Positions 38,666-47,529 of a DNA stretch of 64,000 bases are shown here, piece after piece. This DNA comes from Micromonospora sp. NBC_01699. GTDB lineage: Bacteria > Actinomycetota > Actinomycetes > Mycobacteriales > Micromonosporaceae. Each line of letters starts with the position of its first letter. The first letter of the stretch is position 1. The stretch lies in NCBI RefSeq assembly GCF_036250065.1, contig NZ_CP109199.1, positions 744,001 to 808,000 of the forward strand, written 5' to 3'. The notes under the pieces are model-generated. The model was not told the origin of the DNA. It saw only the letters and a program-made list of their open reading frames with translations, and made no database searches. The translations under genes and the position numbers were made by a program.

Positions 38666-39061
38666 ACCGGCGCCGGGAGCCGGCGGCTGCCAGCCCGGCG
38701 CGGGGTGCGGCCAGGCGGGTGCGCCGGCCGGCTCGGCCGGCATCAGAAACCACATGATCGGGTACGCCAGCAGCGCCACGCCACCGGTGAGCAGCACGGC
38801 CACCGCGAAGACGACCCGGACCAGGGTCGGGTCCACGGCGAAGTAACGCCCCAGCCCACTGGCGACGCCGGCCAGCATCCGATCGGTCACCGGCCGCCGC
38901 AGCTGCCGGTACGGCACCTGAAACTGCGGGCCTCCCAACGGTGGCCCCTGGGACGGCGCACCTGGGAACTGCGGCCCCTGGAACTGTGGCCCCTGAAACT
39001 GCGGGCTCGGGGACTGCGGGCTCTGGAACTGCGGGCTCTGCTGTGACGGCATCTCGGTCAT
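38645..39061 (-). CDS. PspC-domain protein with Gln/Pro/Phe repeat N-terminus
   Basis: The 138-residue protein has an N-terminal low-complexity region built of short repeats (PQFQS, PQFQG, PQFPG) from about 6 to 45. A PspC domain follows (RRPVTDRMLAGVASGLGRYFAVDPTLVRVVFAVAVLLTGGVALLAYPIMWFLMP) with one or two membrane helices, and the tail is Pro-rich. PspC domains report envelope stress. ATG 39061 or ATG 39052 could be the start; GGAG lies close to the first. It is convergent with guaA and unlinked to the larger PspC gene cluster at 44-48 kb. Confidence 0.88.
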   Translation of the reverse strand: MTEMPSQQSPQFQSPQSPSPQFQGPQFQGPQFPGAPSQGPPLGGPQFQVPYRQLRRPVTDRMLAGVASGLGRYFAVDPTLVRVVFAVAVLLTGGVALLAYPIMWFLMPAEPAGAPAWPHPAPGWQPPAPGAGPVTPSA

Positions 39062-39182
39062 GTCTCCACGGTCCGCGCCGCCCGACCCGCTGACCTCGGT
39101 GACCGCCCCGATCCCTACCCTGACTGTCCCCCTAAAGGGCGGTCGAGTGTCAGGAATCTGACTCTGTTCATCGAGCGGGAAC

Positions 39183-40154
39183 ATGATCCGGGGAGAATTT
39201 GGCCCTGTGACCCCTGCGCTGGAGCCGATTCGTAGGATCGCGGCCTACGCCGTTTGTACAGATTCCGAGGACCAGGTGCTGCTCGTACGCGCCTCGTCCC
39301 GGTCCGGCACGCCCGGAGTGTGGTCGCTGCCGGGCGGTGCGGTCGACCACGGCGAGGACCCCAACCACACGGTGGTACGCGAGACCGCGGCCGAGACCGG
39401 ACTGTCGGTTTCGGTCTCCGGGCTGATCGACGTGCTGGCCGACATGCGCTCCCTGCCGCAGCGCGGTGTCACCATCCACACCGACCGGCTGCTCTACCGG
39501 GTCTCGGTCCGGGGCGGCACACTCTGCGACCGGATCGGCCAGCCGACCGACCTGGCCCGCTGGCACAGCCTGGACGAGGCGAAGTCGCTGCCACTGCGCC
39601 CGTTCACCGCCCGTGCGCTGGAGCTGCCGCCGGGCCCGATCGACCTCTGCCCGGAGGAGGCACCCGACTTCCCGTCGTTCAACGCGGTGCCGGGCCCGGA
39701 CGGGCTGCACCGCGCGCAGCGCTTCGCCGCGTACGCGGTGGCCACCGACCCGGCCGGCCGGGTGCTGCTGACCCGGGTGGCGGACGGCTATCCGGGGGCC
39801 GGTTGCTGGCACCTGCCCGGTGGCGGGACCGACTACGGCGAGCAGCCGGGCGCGGCGCTGATCCGCGAACTGGTCGAGGAGACCGGCCAGCGCGGGCGCC
39901 TGATCGAGCTGCTCGGGGTGGCGAGTCACCGGGACGCCGCCTCACTGGGGCCGGAGGGCTACCCGATCGACTGGCACGGCGTACGGGCCTTCTACCGGGT
40001 CGCGGTCGACGCGCCCGCGCCGCCGACCGTCGGCGACGTCGGCGGATCCACCTCCGAGGCGCGCTGGTTCGGGCCGGACGAGTTGGCCGCCCTGCCCGCC
40101 GAGCGGCTCACCGAGGTGACCGCCGAGGCCGTCCAGGCCGCCCGCCGCGCCTGA
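39183..40154 (+). CDS. Double-NUDIX hydrolase-like protein, first of a tandem pair
   Basis: The 323-residue protein is two NUDIX domains in tandem. In the first (about 15-145) the Nudix box reads GAVDHGEDPNHTVVRETAAE: one of the two metal-binding glutamates of REUxEExGU is Ala. In the second (about 175-315) the box GGTDYGEQPGAALIRELVEE is intact. Only one active centre is therefore expected to be fully competent. Substrates are unknown; nucleoside diphosphate derivatives are usual for the family. A related gene lies immediately downstream. Confidence 0.85.
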   Translation: MIRGEFGPVTPALEPIRRIAAYAVCTDSEDQVLLVRASSRSGTPGVWSLPGGAVDHGEDPNHTVVRETAAETGLSVSVSGLIDVLADMRSLPQRGVTIHTDRLLYRVSVRGGTLCDRIGQPTDLARWHSLDEAKSLPLRPFTARALELPPGPIDLCPEEAPDFPSFNAVPGPDGLHRAQRFAAYAVATDPAGRVLLTRVADGYPGAGCWHLPGGGTDYGEQPGAALIRELVEETGQRGRLIELLGVASHRDAASLGPEGYPIDWHGVRAFYRVAVDAPAPPTVGDVGGSTSEARWFGPDELAALPAERLTEVTAEAVQAARRA

Positions 40155-40261
40155 TCCCCGCCGACCGCGACAGCACCCCGCACCGCTCGGGCGGGCCGGT
40201 CCGCCGGCCGGCGGAGCTAACCTCGTGATCAACGGATGGTCGACACGGGGGACGGGGTGCG

Positions 40262-41170
40262 ATGCGGCGGCGACGGATCGGGGCGTACGGGCTGTGCCGG
40301 GACGACGACGGACGGGTGCTGCTCACCCGGTCGTCGAAGACCGCCGACGTCGCCGGAATCTGGCAGCTGCCCGGCGACGGGGTGGAGCACGGCGAGCACC
40401 CGGCGGACGCGCTGGTCCGGGAGTTCACCGAGGAGACCGGCCTGCGGGTCGAGATCGTCGAGGTACGCGCGGTGCTGGCCGAGGTGAGCCGGCTCGGCGG
40501 CCCCGACACCGACGTGCACACCGACCGGGTCGTCTACGAGGTCCGACCGATCGGCGGCACGCTGCGTGCCGAGTCGGACGGCAGCACCGACCTGGCGGCC
40601 TGGGTGTCGCCGGCGGAGCTGACCGGGTTGCCGCTGATGCCGTTCACCGCCGAACTGCTCGGTCAGCCGGTCACCCCACTGCCGGAGCCGCCACCCGGTG
40701 CGGTACGCCGCCCGCTGCCGCCGCTGCCGCCCGACTCCGGCCAGCGGTTCGCCGCGTACGGGTTGGTGACCGACCCGGCCGGCCGGGTGCTGCTGGCGCT
40801 GATCGCGGACGGCTATCCGGGCGCCGGCAGTTGGCACCTGCCCGGTGGCGGTACCGACCACGGCGAGCAGCCGGCCACCGGGTTGCTCCGCGAACTGGTG
40901 GAGGAGGCGGGGCAGCTCGGCCGGGTGACCGGTCTGATCGATGTCACGCACCTGCACAGTCCCGCCGCCCGTGGGCCGGAGGGCCGGCCGATGAACTGGC
41001 ACAGCGTACGGGCGATCTACCGGGTCGAGGTGGACGTGCCGACCGAGGCGCGGGTGACCGAGGCGCCGGGCGGGTCGACGGCCGAGGCGGCGTGGTTCCC
41101 GGTGGGCGAGACGGCGGCGCTGCCGCTGACCGACGTCGCGGTCCTGGCACTGGGGCGGCTGGGCAGGTGA
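40262..41170 (+). CDS. Double-NUDIX hydrolase-like protein, second of a tandem pair
   Basis: The 302-residue paralogue of the preceding gene has the same two-domain plan. The first Nudix box (GVEHGEHPADALVREFTEET) has the full REUxEE core but Asp in place of the first Gly. The second box GGTDHGEQPATGLLRELVEE is complete. The shared order and phrases (FAAYxxxTDPAGRVLLxxIADGYPGAGxWHLPGGGTDxGEQP) show that the pair arose by gene duplication. The ATG at 40262 follows the first gene by 107 nt. The substrate is unknown. Confidence 0.85.
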   Translation: MRRRRIGAYGLCRDDDGRVLLTRSSKTADVAGIWQLPGDGVEHGEHPADALVREFTEETGLRVEIVEVRAVLAEVSRLGGPDTDVHTDRVVYEVRPIGGTLRAESDGSTDLAAWVSPAELTGLPLMPFTAELLGQPVTPLPEPPPGAVRRPLPPLPPDSGQRFAAYGLVTDPAGRVLLALIADGYPGAGSWHLPGGGTDHGEQPATGLLRELVEEAGQLGRVTGLIDVTHLHSPAARGPEGRPMNWHSVRAIYRVEVDVPTEARVTEAPGGSTAEAAWFPVGETAALPLTDVAVLALGRLGR

Positions 41171-41442
41171 AACGTCAGCGAAATGACCGTTGTGGATGAT
41201 TCCGATACACTGGCGGCGAGAGCGGCCGGCGCCAGTCGTCGGCATAATGCCCCGGATAGGGGTTCTGCGCGGTTCGAGTGGTTTGCGGAAAATGCTCCAC
41301 TGGCAGCTATCGCCAAGGCACTCGCGTCTGTGCGATGGTGTAGGCCGCAAAAGCCTGCCGGCCAACGACCCCGGGACCCCGGCACGAGCCAGCCGGGCGC
41401 CGCCGGGAGTGGCGAATGAGTCGATCGGGTAATGGAGGAAAT

Positions 41443-42471
41443 GTGCCGAGAGCCCCTTGGCGTCGGCGTACGACGGACAACCCGCGCCCCGCCGGGCGCC
41501 GCTGGGCCGGGCAACTGCGCCGGGGCGGCGCGTTCGCCAGGCAGGTGCTTCTCGTCCGGGTCGCACGTCGGGACGACGAGCGGGGTGGCTCGACCGCCAC
41601 CGTGACCCGGCCCGAGCACCACCACCCCGGTGACCGCCGCACCCCGTTCCGCAGGCGGTATGGCATCGACCGGCGGACCGAGGCGGAGTTCGAGTCGGTA
41701 GTGCCGGTCAGTCCCGCGCTCGGGCCGATGACCCCGGTCGACGACGCGAGCACCTCGATGGCCATCCCGCTGCTGCCCGGCGAGCGCACGGTCGCCCGTC
41801 GGGTCAAGTTCGCGCTGGTCAACGGCTGCACCCTGGCCAGCCTGACGCTCGGCATGCTGGCGATCTTCCTGGCCATGCGTGGTGACGAGCGGATCGCGGC
41901 GTTCTGCCTGATCGCCTGCGTGGTCTTCGACGGGCTCGACGGGGCGCTGGCCCGCCGGCTCGGGGTGGCCAGCCCGTTCGGCGCCCAGATGGACTCGCTG
42001 GCCGACATGTGCTCGTTCGGCCTGGCCGCACCCGTGGTGGTCTACGCCTCGCTGTCCGGCTCGGTCTCGACCCCGGCCGCCGCGGTCGCCTGCGCCCTGG
42101 TCGCCGCCTGTGCCGCGGTCCGGTTGGCCCGGTTCAACGTCTCACCCAAGGACGGGCGGTTCTTCTGCGGGGTGCCGACCACGATGGCCGCCGCGGTGCT
42201 CGCCCTGGTGGTTCTGATCGGGCTGCCGGTTTCCGGCACGGTCCAGGTCGCCGGGGTCGGGCTGCTCGCCTTCGCGATGGTCTCCAGCTTCCCGTACGCC
42301 AAGCTCGCCCGGCTGGTCAAGCTGCCGCCGTGGGTGTGGCTGGCGCCGGTGATCGGCGCGCTCGTCGACATCCGGCTCACCTTCGCGGTACTGGTCGTCG
42401 GCTACCTGGCCAGCGGCCCGCTGCTCTGGTGGCGCCAGCGCGGCACGGCCGCGGCCGCGTTCGACCGATAG
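41443..42471 (+). CDS. pssA: CDP-diacylglycerol-serine O-phosphatidyltransferase
   Basis: PssA makes phosphatidylserine from CDP-diacylglycerol and serine in the membrane. The 342-residue protein has an unusual Arg-rich hydrophilic N-terminal extension of about 110 residues, then a CDP-alcohol phosphatidyltransferase domain. The signature DGLDGALARRLGVASPFGAQMDSLAD fits Dx2DGx2ARx8-9Gx3Dx3D, and about six membrane helices are present. The GTG at 41443 has GGAGGA 5 nt upstream. The 272-nt gap before it (41171-41442) holds no convincing gene or hairpin. psd, the next enzyme of the pathway, is convergent downstream. Confidence 0.92.
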   Translation: MPRAPWRRRTTDNPRPAGRRWAGQLRRGGAFARQVLLVRVARRDDERGGSTATVTRPEHHHPGDRRTPFRRRYGIDRRTEAEFESVVPVSPALGPMTPVDDASTSMAIPLLPGERTVARRVKFALVNGCTLASLTLGMLAIFLAMRGDERIAAFCLIACVVFDGLDGALARRLGVASPFGAQMDSLADMCSFGLAAPVVVYASLSGSVSTPAAAVACALVAACAAVRLARFNVSPKDGRFFCGVPTTMAAAVLALVVLIGLPVSGTVQVAGVGLLAFAMVSSFPYAKLARLVKLPPWVWLAPVIGALVDIRLTFAVLVVGYLASGPLLWWRQRGTAAAAFDR

Positions 42472-42482
42472 TGATCCGCTGA

Positions 42483-42519
42483 TCGGGGGTGCCCCGGGAG
42501 ATTCCCGGAGCGCCCCCGA
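42483..42519. terminator. Bidirectional terminator between pssA and psd
   Basis: TCGGGGGTGCCCCGGG (42483-42498) pairs with CCCGGAGCGCCCCCGA (42504-42519) apart from one mismatch and one wobble, between the two convergent stop codons. Confidence 0.65.
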
Positions 42520-42531
42520 CCCATACCGCGC

Positions 42532-43785
42532 TCAGCTCCAGCGGGCGATCACCGACGCACCGCCGATCACCCTGTCGCCCGGTCCGACCAGCGGGTCGGC
42601 CGCCTCGGCGGGCAGGTAGACGTCGGTGCGCGAACCGAACCGGATCAGACCGATCCGTTCACCCCTGGCCAACAGTGACCCCACCGGCGCGCGCTGCACG
42701 ATCCGGCGGGCGATCAGCCCGGTCCGTTGCGCCACCACGACCGTGCCCCGTTCGGTCTCCAGCACCGTGTACGCGGCAACGTTGTGCTCCGCGGCCGGCC
42801 TCATCGCGGCGGCGAAGCCACCGTCGGCGACGAAGTAGTCGACCACCTTGCCGGCCACCGGTGACCGGTTGACGTGCACGTCCAGTACGGAGAGGAAAAC
42901 GGCGATCCGGAGGAACTCGCCGTCGCCGAACCGCTCGTCGGTGAGCCGTTCGACCGACAGCACCCGGCCGTCGGCGGCGGCGACCACGGCCGACTCGTCG
43001 TCGGGCAGGTCACGCTCGGGATCCCGGAAGAACGCGGCCACCGGGGCGGCGGCCAGTGCGGGCACCAGCCAGAGCCGGGACTTCGGCCGGGTGAGCTTGG
43101 CCAGTGCCGCCAGGCCGAGGGCGATTCCGGCGGCGGCGACACCGTTCGAGTCGATGTGCATGGTTCGGGTGATCGGGACGCTGGACGGCCGGTAGACCGG
43201 TGCCAGCCGGGCGGCGGTCGAGACATCCGCCGGGGTGTACCGGAGCCGGTGGATCCGCAGCGGTGGTTGGTTCAGTACGACCAGGTCGGTACCGACGCCG
43301 AAGAGCGCGGCCTGCCGGTCGAGTTCGGTGTCGGCGCCCTCGGTCTTGCCGGGCATCGCCGGCACCGACACGGCCAGCACCCCACCCTTGACCAGCTGTG
43401 CGTCCAGCTGGGCCAGGGTGGCCCGGGTCTCGTCGACGGTGCCGGTCAGCGGGAGGGCGGCCAGCACGATCTCCGCGGGTTGGGCGTCGGTGATGTCGTT
43501 GACGATCTGGATCCGGTCCGCCACCCAGGGGCCGTAGGCGGCGATGTGCGCGCGGAGCCGCGTCGTGTCCCCCGGCTCGGCCGGTACGACGGTGAGCAGG
43601 TCACCGGGGAGCAGGGCGCTGATCGCGGCGTCGAGCACCGCGGTGTCCGCCTGTGCCCCGACCAGCAGTGCGGTCTTCGACCCGTGGTGTCGGGCCAGTT
43701 CGGCGGTGAGCGTACGGGCGGCCCGCTCGCCGAGGCGGACCGGCCCCTGCGGAGCGGGGGTGGGCACGGCGGGGGACTGGGTCAT
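42532..43785 (-). CDS. psd: Phosphatidylserine decarboxylase fused to a Rossmann-like N-terminal domain
   Basis: The C-terminal half (about 205-417) is a Psd proenzyme: membrane-associated segment VAAAGIALGLAALAK, FFRDPER, DVHVNRSPVAG at 302-312, and the self-cleavage triad FGS at 383-385, where Gly384-Ser385 cleavage would create the pyruvoyl group. It converts phosphatidylserine to phosphatidylethanolamine. The first about 200 residues are an extra domain patterned like a class I SAM methyltransferase (TALLVGAQADTAVLDAAI, QIVNDITDAQPAEIVLAALPL, LVKGGVLAVSVPAMPG) with a degenerate glycine motif. Stand-alone short Psd proteins are about 210-230 residues. It is convergent with pssA. Confidence 0.9.
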   Translation of the reverse strand: MTQSPAVPTPAPQGPVRLGERAARTLTAELARHHGSKTALLVGAQADTAVLDAAISALLPGDLLTVVPAEPGDTTRLRAHIAAYGPWVADRIQIVNDITDAQPAEIVLAALPLTGTVDETRATLAQLDAQLVKGGVLAVSVPAMPGKTEGADTELDRQAALFGVGTDLVVLNQPPLRIHRLRYTPADVSTAARLAPVYRPSSVPITRTMHIDSNGVAAAGIALGLAALAKLTRPKSRLWLVPALAAAPVAAFFRDPERDLPDDESAVVAAADGRVLSVERLTDERFGDGEFLRIAVFLSVLDVHVNRSPVAGKVVDYFVADGGFAAAMRPAAEHNVAAYTVLETERGTVVVAQRTGLIARRIVQRAPVGSLLARGERIGLIRFGSRTDVYLPAEAADPLVGPGDRVIGGASVIARWS

Positions 43786-43867
43786 CTGGGGCGGGCTCCT
43801 CGGTGGGTGAGGGCGGGCGAGTGTGACTCGTCCCGGCGGGGCCGTAACCGGTCTCGTGACGCGAACC

Positions 43868-43896
43868 GGCCGGCGGAGTGGAAAGCTCCGCCGGCC
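43868..43896 (-). terminator. Terminator of the PspC operon
   Basis: GGCCGGCGGAG / CTCCGCCGGCC, a perfect 11-bp stem with a 7-nt loop, 40 nt after the stop of the 141-residue membrane protein gene. Confidence 0.65.
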
Positions 43897-43935
43897 AGTT
43901 TATGCGCGACCCCCGCCGGACCACAGCGATCGGTA

Positions 43936-44361
43936 TCAGTCCCGGTGATCGTCCGGGCGGGGCCGGTCGACATCGCCGCTCGGTGGAGCCGGCAGCGGAT
44001 CGGTGGTGGTCGGGTCGATCCGGGGAAATTCGTCCGTGCGGTAGCCGTACTCGGCGGTGGTGGGTTCGATGGTGGTGAATCCGGCCGTGGCCGGGTCGGC
44101 GGCGTCGGGGTCCAACCCGGCCGATGAGGTCGGCGTCGGGCCGGCGTCGGTCACCGGGGCGGCGGCCGGGGTCGAGGAACGGCCGGAGCGCAGCGCCCCG
44201 AGCAGACCGAGTACGCCGACCAGGATCAGCCCGCCGGCCAGGATCCAGCCGACCTCGGGCACGGCCAGGTCGAGGAACTGGGCGACCAGCCACCAGCCGG
44301 CAACCCCCAGGAAGATCAGTGCGAACACGAGGGACACGCCGTCGGTCCGGTGCGCCTTCAT
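43936..44361 (-). CDS. Small membrane protein in the PspC operon
   Basis: The 141-residue protein has two hydrophobic helices at about 9-29 and 36-58 and an Asp/Thr/Pro-rich hydrophilic C-terminal tail (GFTTIEPTTAEYGYRTDEFPRIDPTTTD). The ATG overlaps the stop of the large PspC gene by four bases (ATGA), so it belongs to that operon. No family was recognised. The context points to a role in, or a target of, the envelope-stress module. Confidence 0.75.
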   Translation of the reverse strand: MKAHRTDGVSLVFALIFLGVAGWWLVAQFLDLAVPEVGWILAGGLILVGVLGLLGALRSGRSSTPAAAPVTDAGPTPTSSAGLDPDAADPATAGFTTIEPTTAEYGYRTDEFPRIDPTTTDPLPAPPSGDVDRPRPDDHRD

Positions 44362-46052
44362 CGGTAGACCTCCGCATCACCGGCGTTGACGTGCAGGAAC
44401 AGTCGCAGATTTCCGCCACCGGGGCCGTCCGCGCCCAGGTCGGTGACCTGCCGGGACGGGTTGTTCACTCCGCTCCACCGGTCACCGAAGATCCGGGCGT
44501 CACCGGCGTTCACGTCGGCGTTCGTGGTGACGTCCACGTCGGCCGGCACCACCACCCGGAGCTTGCCGAAGTTGACCTGCACCGTCACCTGGACGTCCCG
44601 GTCGGTGAAGTCGACGCTCGACAGGTCGAGGGTGCCGTCGCCGAACGTCGTCTCGTACCGGGTGGCGAGCTCTTCGACGCTGGTCGGTGTCCAGACCGTG
44701 GTGCCGCTGGGTCCGCCGGCCGGGTCGATCGACTGGGCGACGCTGGAGATGCCGAGCGCGGCGGTGGCCACCAGGCCGAGGGCGATCAGCCAGCGGGCCC
44801 GGCCGAACCAGGCACCGACCAACAGGCCGAGCGCGATCGTGATCAGCGCGGCGGCGAAGTAGGTGGCCGGCGTGACCTCGATCCGGTTGCCGACGTCCAG
44901 GATGACCACCAGGCCCAGGGCCACGAAGATCAGCGAGAAGGTGGCGGCGCCGAGCGGTGACCGCTCCCGGGGCGGCTTCGGTGGCTTGCCGCGCCGGGTG
45001 GTGGGGGCCGCACCGGGCCGGTAACCCGGCGGTTCGCCGACGCCGCCGGCGTACGGGCCGTGCGGGGCGAAGGGCGGGCGGTAGCCGCCGGGAACCGGGC
45101 CACCGGGCGCACCGCCGGGTGCCGGGTACGCGGCACCCGGCCAACCCGGCGCCGGCCCGCTCGGCGGCATCGGGGGCGACGGCATCGTCGCCGGGCCGGA
45201 AGTGCCGGGGTACGCCGGGCCGGAGGCGCCGCCGTACACGGGTGCGGGACCGGCCGGCTGTGCCGCTGTGGCCGGGCGGTACCAGTCCGGGTACGACTCG
45301 GCCGCCGTGGCCCCCGTCGCCGGCCCGTACGGCCCGTACGGCGCCGGTCCGGCCGTCGCCCCGTACGCCGGTGGGTACGTCGGTCCGGCCGGCGCTGGGG
45401 GCGGTGTGCCGGTGGCACCACCCGCGCCTCGGGCGTTCCGGTTGAGCAGCAGCGCGCCGCCGATCAGGATCGCCGCGCCGAGCATGATGGCCCGGAACGA
45501 GTCGGTCACGATCAGCCCGAACATGACCGCCACCAGCAGTCCGAGAACGATCACGGTCACCGGTGACATGCTGGACCGGCCCCGGCCCAGCATCGACTCC
45601 ACCGGCGAGGCGCTGTCCCCCTCGGCCGGGATGATCAGCCAGGCGGCGACGTAGACCAGCACCCCGATCCCACCGAAGAAACCCAGTACGGCGAGCAGCA
45701 CCCGCCACAGGATCGGGTCGGTGTTGGTGGCCCGGCCGATGGCCGCGCAGACCCCGGCGAGGTAGCGCCCCTCGCGCGGCCGGACCAGCCCGTACCGGGA
45801 GGTGAAGCCGGCCGGGCCGGCGGGCGGCGGGCCGGGCGGTGGTGCGTACCCCCAGGGGGGTGGGTCGGCACCCGGCGGCGGCCCGCCGGTCGGCGGTGCT
45901 GAGCCGGGTCCGTTCGGTTCGTGCGGGCCGGCCGGGGCGTCGGCCCCGGCGGCCGTCGTCGGCGAAGGTGCCGGACCGGGCAGCGGGGGCTGCGGCGGGT
46001 CGGCGCCCTCCGTCGGGGCCGGTCGTCGTGACGCGGCAGCTTCATCGGTCAT
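44358..46052 (-). CDS. PspC/LiaF-like membrane sensor protein
   Basis: The 564-residue protein starts with a Pro-rich cytoplasmic region, then a PspC domain (YGLVRPREGRYLAGVCAAIGRATNTDPILWRVLLAVLGF), several membrane helices and a long Gly/Pro/Tyr-rich linker. More helices follow, and then a C-terminal beta-rich domain (FTDRDVQVTVQVNFGKLRVVVPADVDVTTNADVNAGDARIFG) of the LiaF/YvqF cell-wall-stress type. It is divergent from a PspC-domain histidine kinase and its response regulator, so it is probably the regulatory or sensor protein of a LiaFSR-like system. The ATG at 46052 is chosen from the start of the Pro-rich region; no strong ribosome binding site is seen. Confidence 0.88.
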   Translation of the reverse strand: MTDEAAASRRPAPTEGADPPQPPLPGPAPSPTTAAGADAPAGPHEPNGPGSAPPTGGPPPGADPPPWGYAPPPGPPPAGPAGFTSRYGLVRPREGRYLAGVCAAIGRATNTDPILWRVLLAVLGFFGGIGVLVYVAAWLIIPAEGDSASPVESMLGRGRSSMSPVTVIVLGLLVAVMFGLIVTDSFRAIMLGAAILIGGALLLNRNARGAGGATGTPPPAPAGPTYPPAYGATAGPAPYGPYGPATGATAAESYPDWYRPATAAQPAGPAPVYGGASGPAYPGTSGPATMPSPPMPPSGPAPGWPGAAYPAPGGAPGGPVPGGYRPPFAPHGPYAGGVGEPPGYRPGAAPTTRRGKPPKPPRERSPLGAATFSLIFVALGLVVILDVGNRIEVTPATYFAAALITIALGLLVGAWFGRARWLIALGLVATAALGISSVAQSIDPAGGPSGTTVWTPTSVEELATRYETTFGDGTLDLSSVDFTDRDVQVTVQVNFGKLRVVVPADVDVTTNADVNAGDARIFGDRWSGVNNPSRQVTDLGADGPGGGNLRLFLHVNAGDAEVYR

Positions 46053-46171
46053 GGTTACGAGTTTCGTCTCCGGTTGGTCCGAGCGACCTCCGGCGCGAAC
46101 CCTGAAGCCACCCTGAGATCTCCGGCCGCAATGTTCCGGGGCCTCCCCGTGGTCAGCGTGCCCGCCCGCGT

Positions 46172-47500
46172 GTGACGATCGAATCCGCAGGCCGACGACC
46201 GGATCGCCCCGACCGCCGGCACGACCGTTCGACCGGCCCGACCAGGGAGTCACCGATCAGTACCGCCACCGAGCCCCGCCTCTACCGCGCCCGCCGCCGC
46301 CGCATGGTGGCCGGCGTGGCCGCCGGCATTGCCGAGCACCTGGGCATCTCGGTGGTCCGGGTACGGGTCGCCTTCGTCGTGCTGCTCGGGCTCAGCGGCC
46401 TGGGGCTGCTGCTCTACGCCGCGTTCTGGGCGGTGGTGCCGGTACGCCCCGACGAGACGGATGCCGCACCCCGCCGGGACATCCTGGAACTGCTCCCGTT
46501 CGTGGCCATCGGGCTCGGCGTACTGGTGATACAGATCATGGTGTTCGGCTCCACCGGCGTCGCCGGCACCGCCGGCTGGCTGGTCGCCATCATCGCCGTC
46601 GGCGCCGGGGTGATCTGGCACCAGTCGACCCCCGAGCGGCGCCGGCAGTGGAGCGAGACCATGCCCGTGCCCTGGCTGGGGGCGGTGCTGGAGGAGAGCG
46701 ACCGGCGGGCCTTTGTCCTGCGGTTCATCGGTGGCGGTCTGCTGGTGGCGGTCGGGGTGGTCGGGGTGGCGGCGGTCTACTCGCCGCAGGCGAACTTCGA
46801 CGCCGTCGCGAACGGGGTGATCTTCGCCTTCGTCGGGCTGGCCGGGGTCGGTGTGGTCGCCGCGCCGGTGCTCTGGCGGATGTTCAACCAGTTGCGTACC
46901 GAGCGGGAGGGGCGGATCCGGGAGCGGGAACGGGCCGAACTCGCGGCGATGGTGCACGACCAGGTGCTGCACACCCTCGCCCTGATCCAGCGCAACGCCG
47001 CCGACGTCAAGACCGTGCAGCGACTGGCCCGGGGGCAGGAACGGTCGCTGCGCAACTGGCTCTACAAGCCCACCGGTTCGCCGACGGAGCGGTTCGCCGC
47101 CGCGCTGGAACACGTGGCCGCGGAGGTCGAGGACACCTTCGCGATCAGCGTCGAGACCGTTGTCGTCGGCGACCGGGAAACCGACGAGCGGATCGCGGCG
47201 TTGGTCGCCGCGGCCCGGGAGGCGCTGGTCAACGCCGCGCGGCACGCGAAGGTCGAGACCGTTTCGCTGTACGCCGAGGTCGAGCCGGAGCAGGTGAGCG
47301 TCTTCGTCCGTGATCGCGGGGCCGGCTTCGACCCGGCTACCGTTGAGGACCACCGGCACGGCGTACGGGGATCGATCATCGGGCGGATGGACCGGCACGG
47401 TGGCCGGGCGGAGATCCGCAGTGAGCCGGGCGACGGCACCGAGGTACGGCTGATCATGCCGACCGCCCCGGCCGGCGCCGGCTCGGCAGGCAACTGGTGA
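46172..47500 (+). CDS. Sensor histidine kinase with N-terminal PspC domain
   Basis: The 442-residue kinase has a PspC domain at about 37-95 (RLYRARRRRMVAGVAAGIAEHLGIS) and about five membrane helices up to residue 240. A HisKA_3 dimerisation domain follows with phospho-acceptor His262 in AAMVHDQVLHTLALIQ, then a HATPase_c domain with the N-box EALVNAARHAK and G-box DRGAGFDP / GVRGSIIGRMDRHGG. It is a NarL/LiaS-class kinase. The GTG at 46172 is the only start before the PspC domain. It shares the 119-nt gap 46053-46171 with the divergent PspC/LiaF-like gene and is followed at once by its response regulator. Confidence 0.92.
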   Translation: MTIESAGRRPDRPDRRHDRSTGPTRESPISTATEPRLYRARRRRMVAGVAAGIAEHLGISVVRVRVAFVVLLGLSGLGLLLYAAFWAVVPVRPDETDAAPRRDILELLPFVAIGLGVLVIQIMVFGSTGVAGTAGWLVAIIAVGAGVIWHQSTPERRRQWSETMPVPWLGAVLEESDRRAFVLRFIGGGLLVAVGVVGVAAVYSPQANFDAVANGVIFAFVGLAGVGVVAAPVLWRMFNQLRTEREGRIRERERAELAAMVHDQVLHTLALIQRNAADVKTVQRLARGQERSLRNWLYKPTGSPTERFAAALEHVAAEVEDTFAISVETVVVGDRETDERIAALVAAAREALVNAARHAKVETVSLYAEVEPEQVSVFVRDRGAGFDPATVEDHRHGVRGSIIGRMDRHGGRAEIRSEPGDGTEVRLIMPTAPAGAGSAGNW

Positions 47501-47529
47501 CACCGTGGTCGGCGGAGCGAGGAGAGGTC

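Noticed and set aside
41183-41419. A 78-residue plus-strand frame between the NUDIX and pssA genes
   Set aside because: There is no ribosome binding site, no recognisable motif and an overlapping alternative frame (41190-41432). The composition is like that of a shadow frame.
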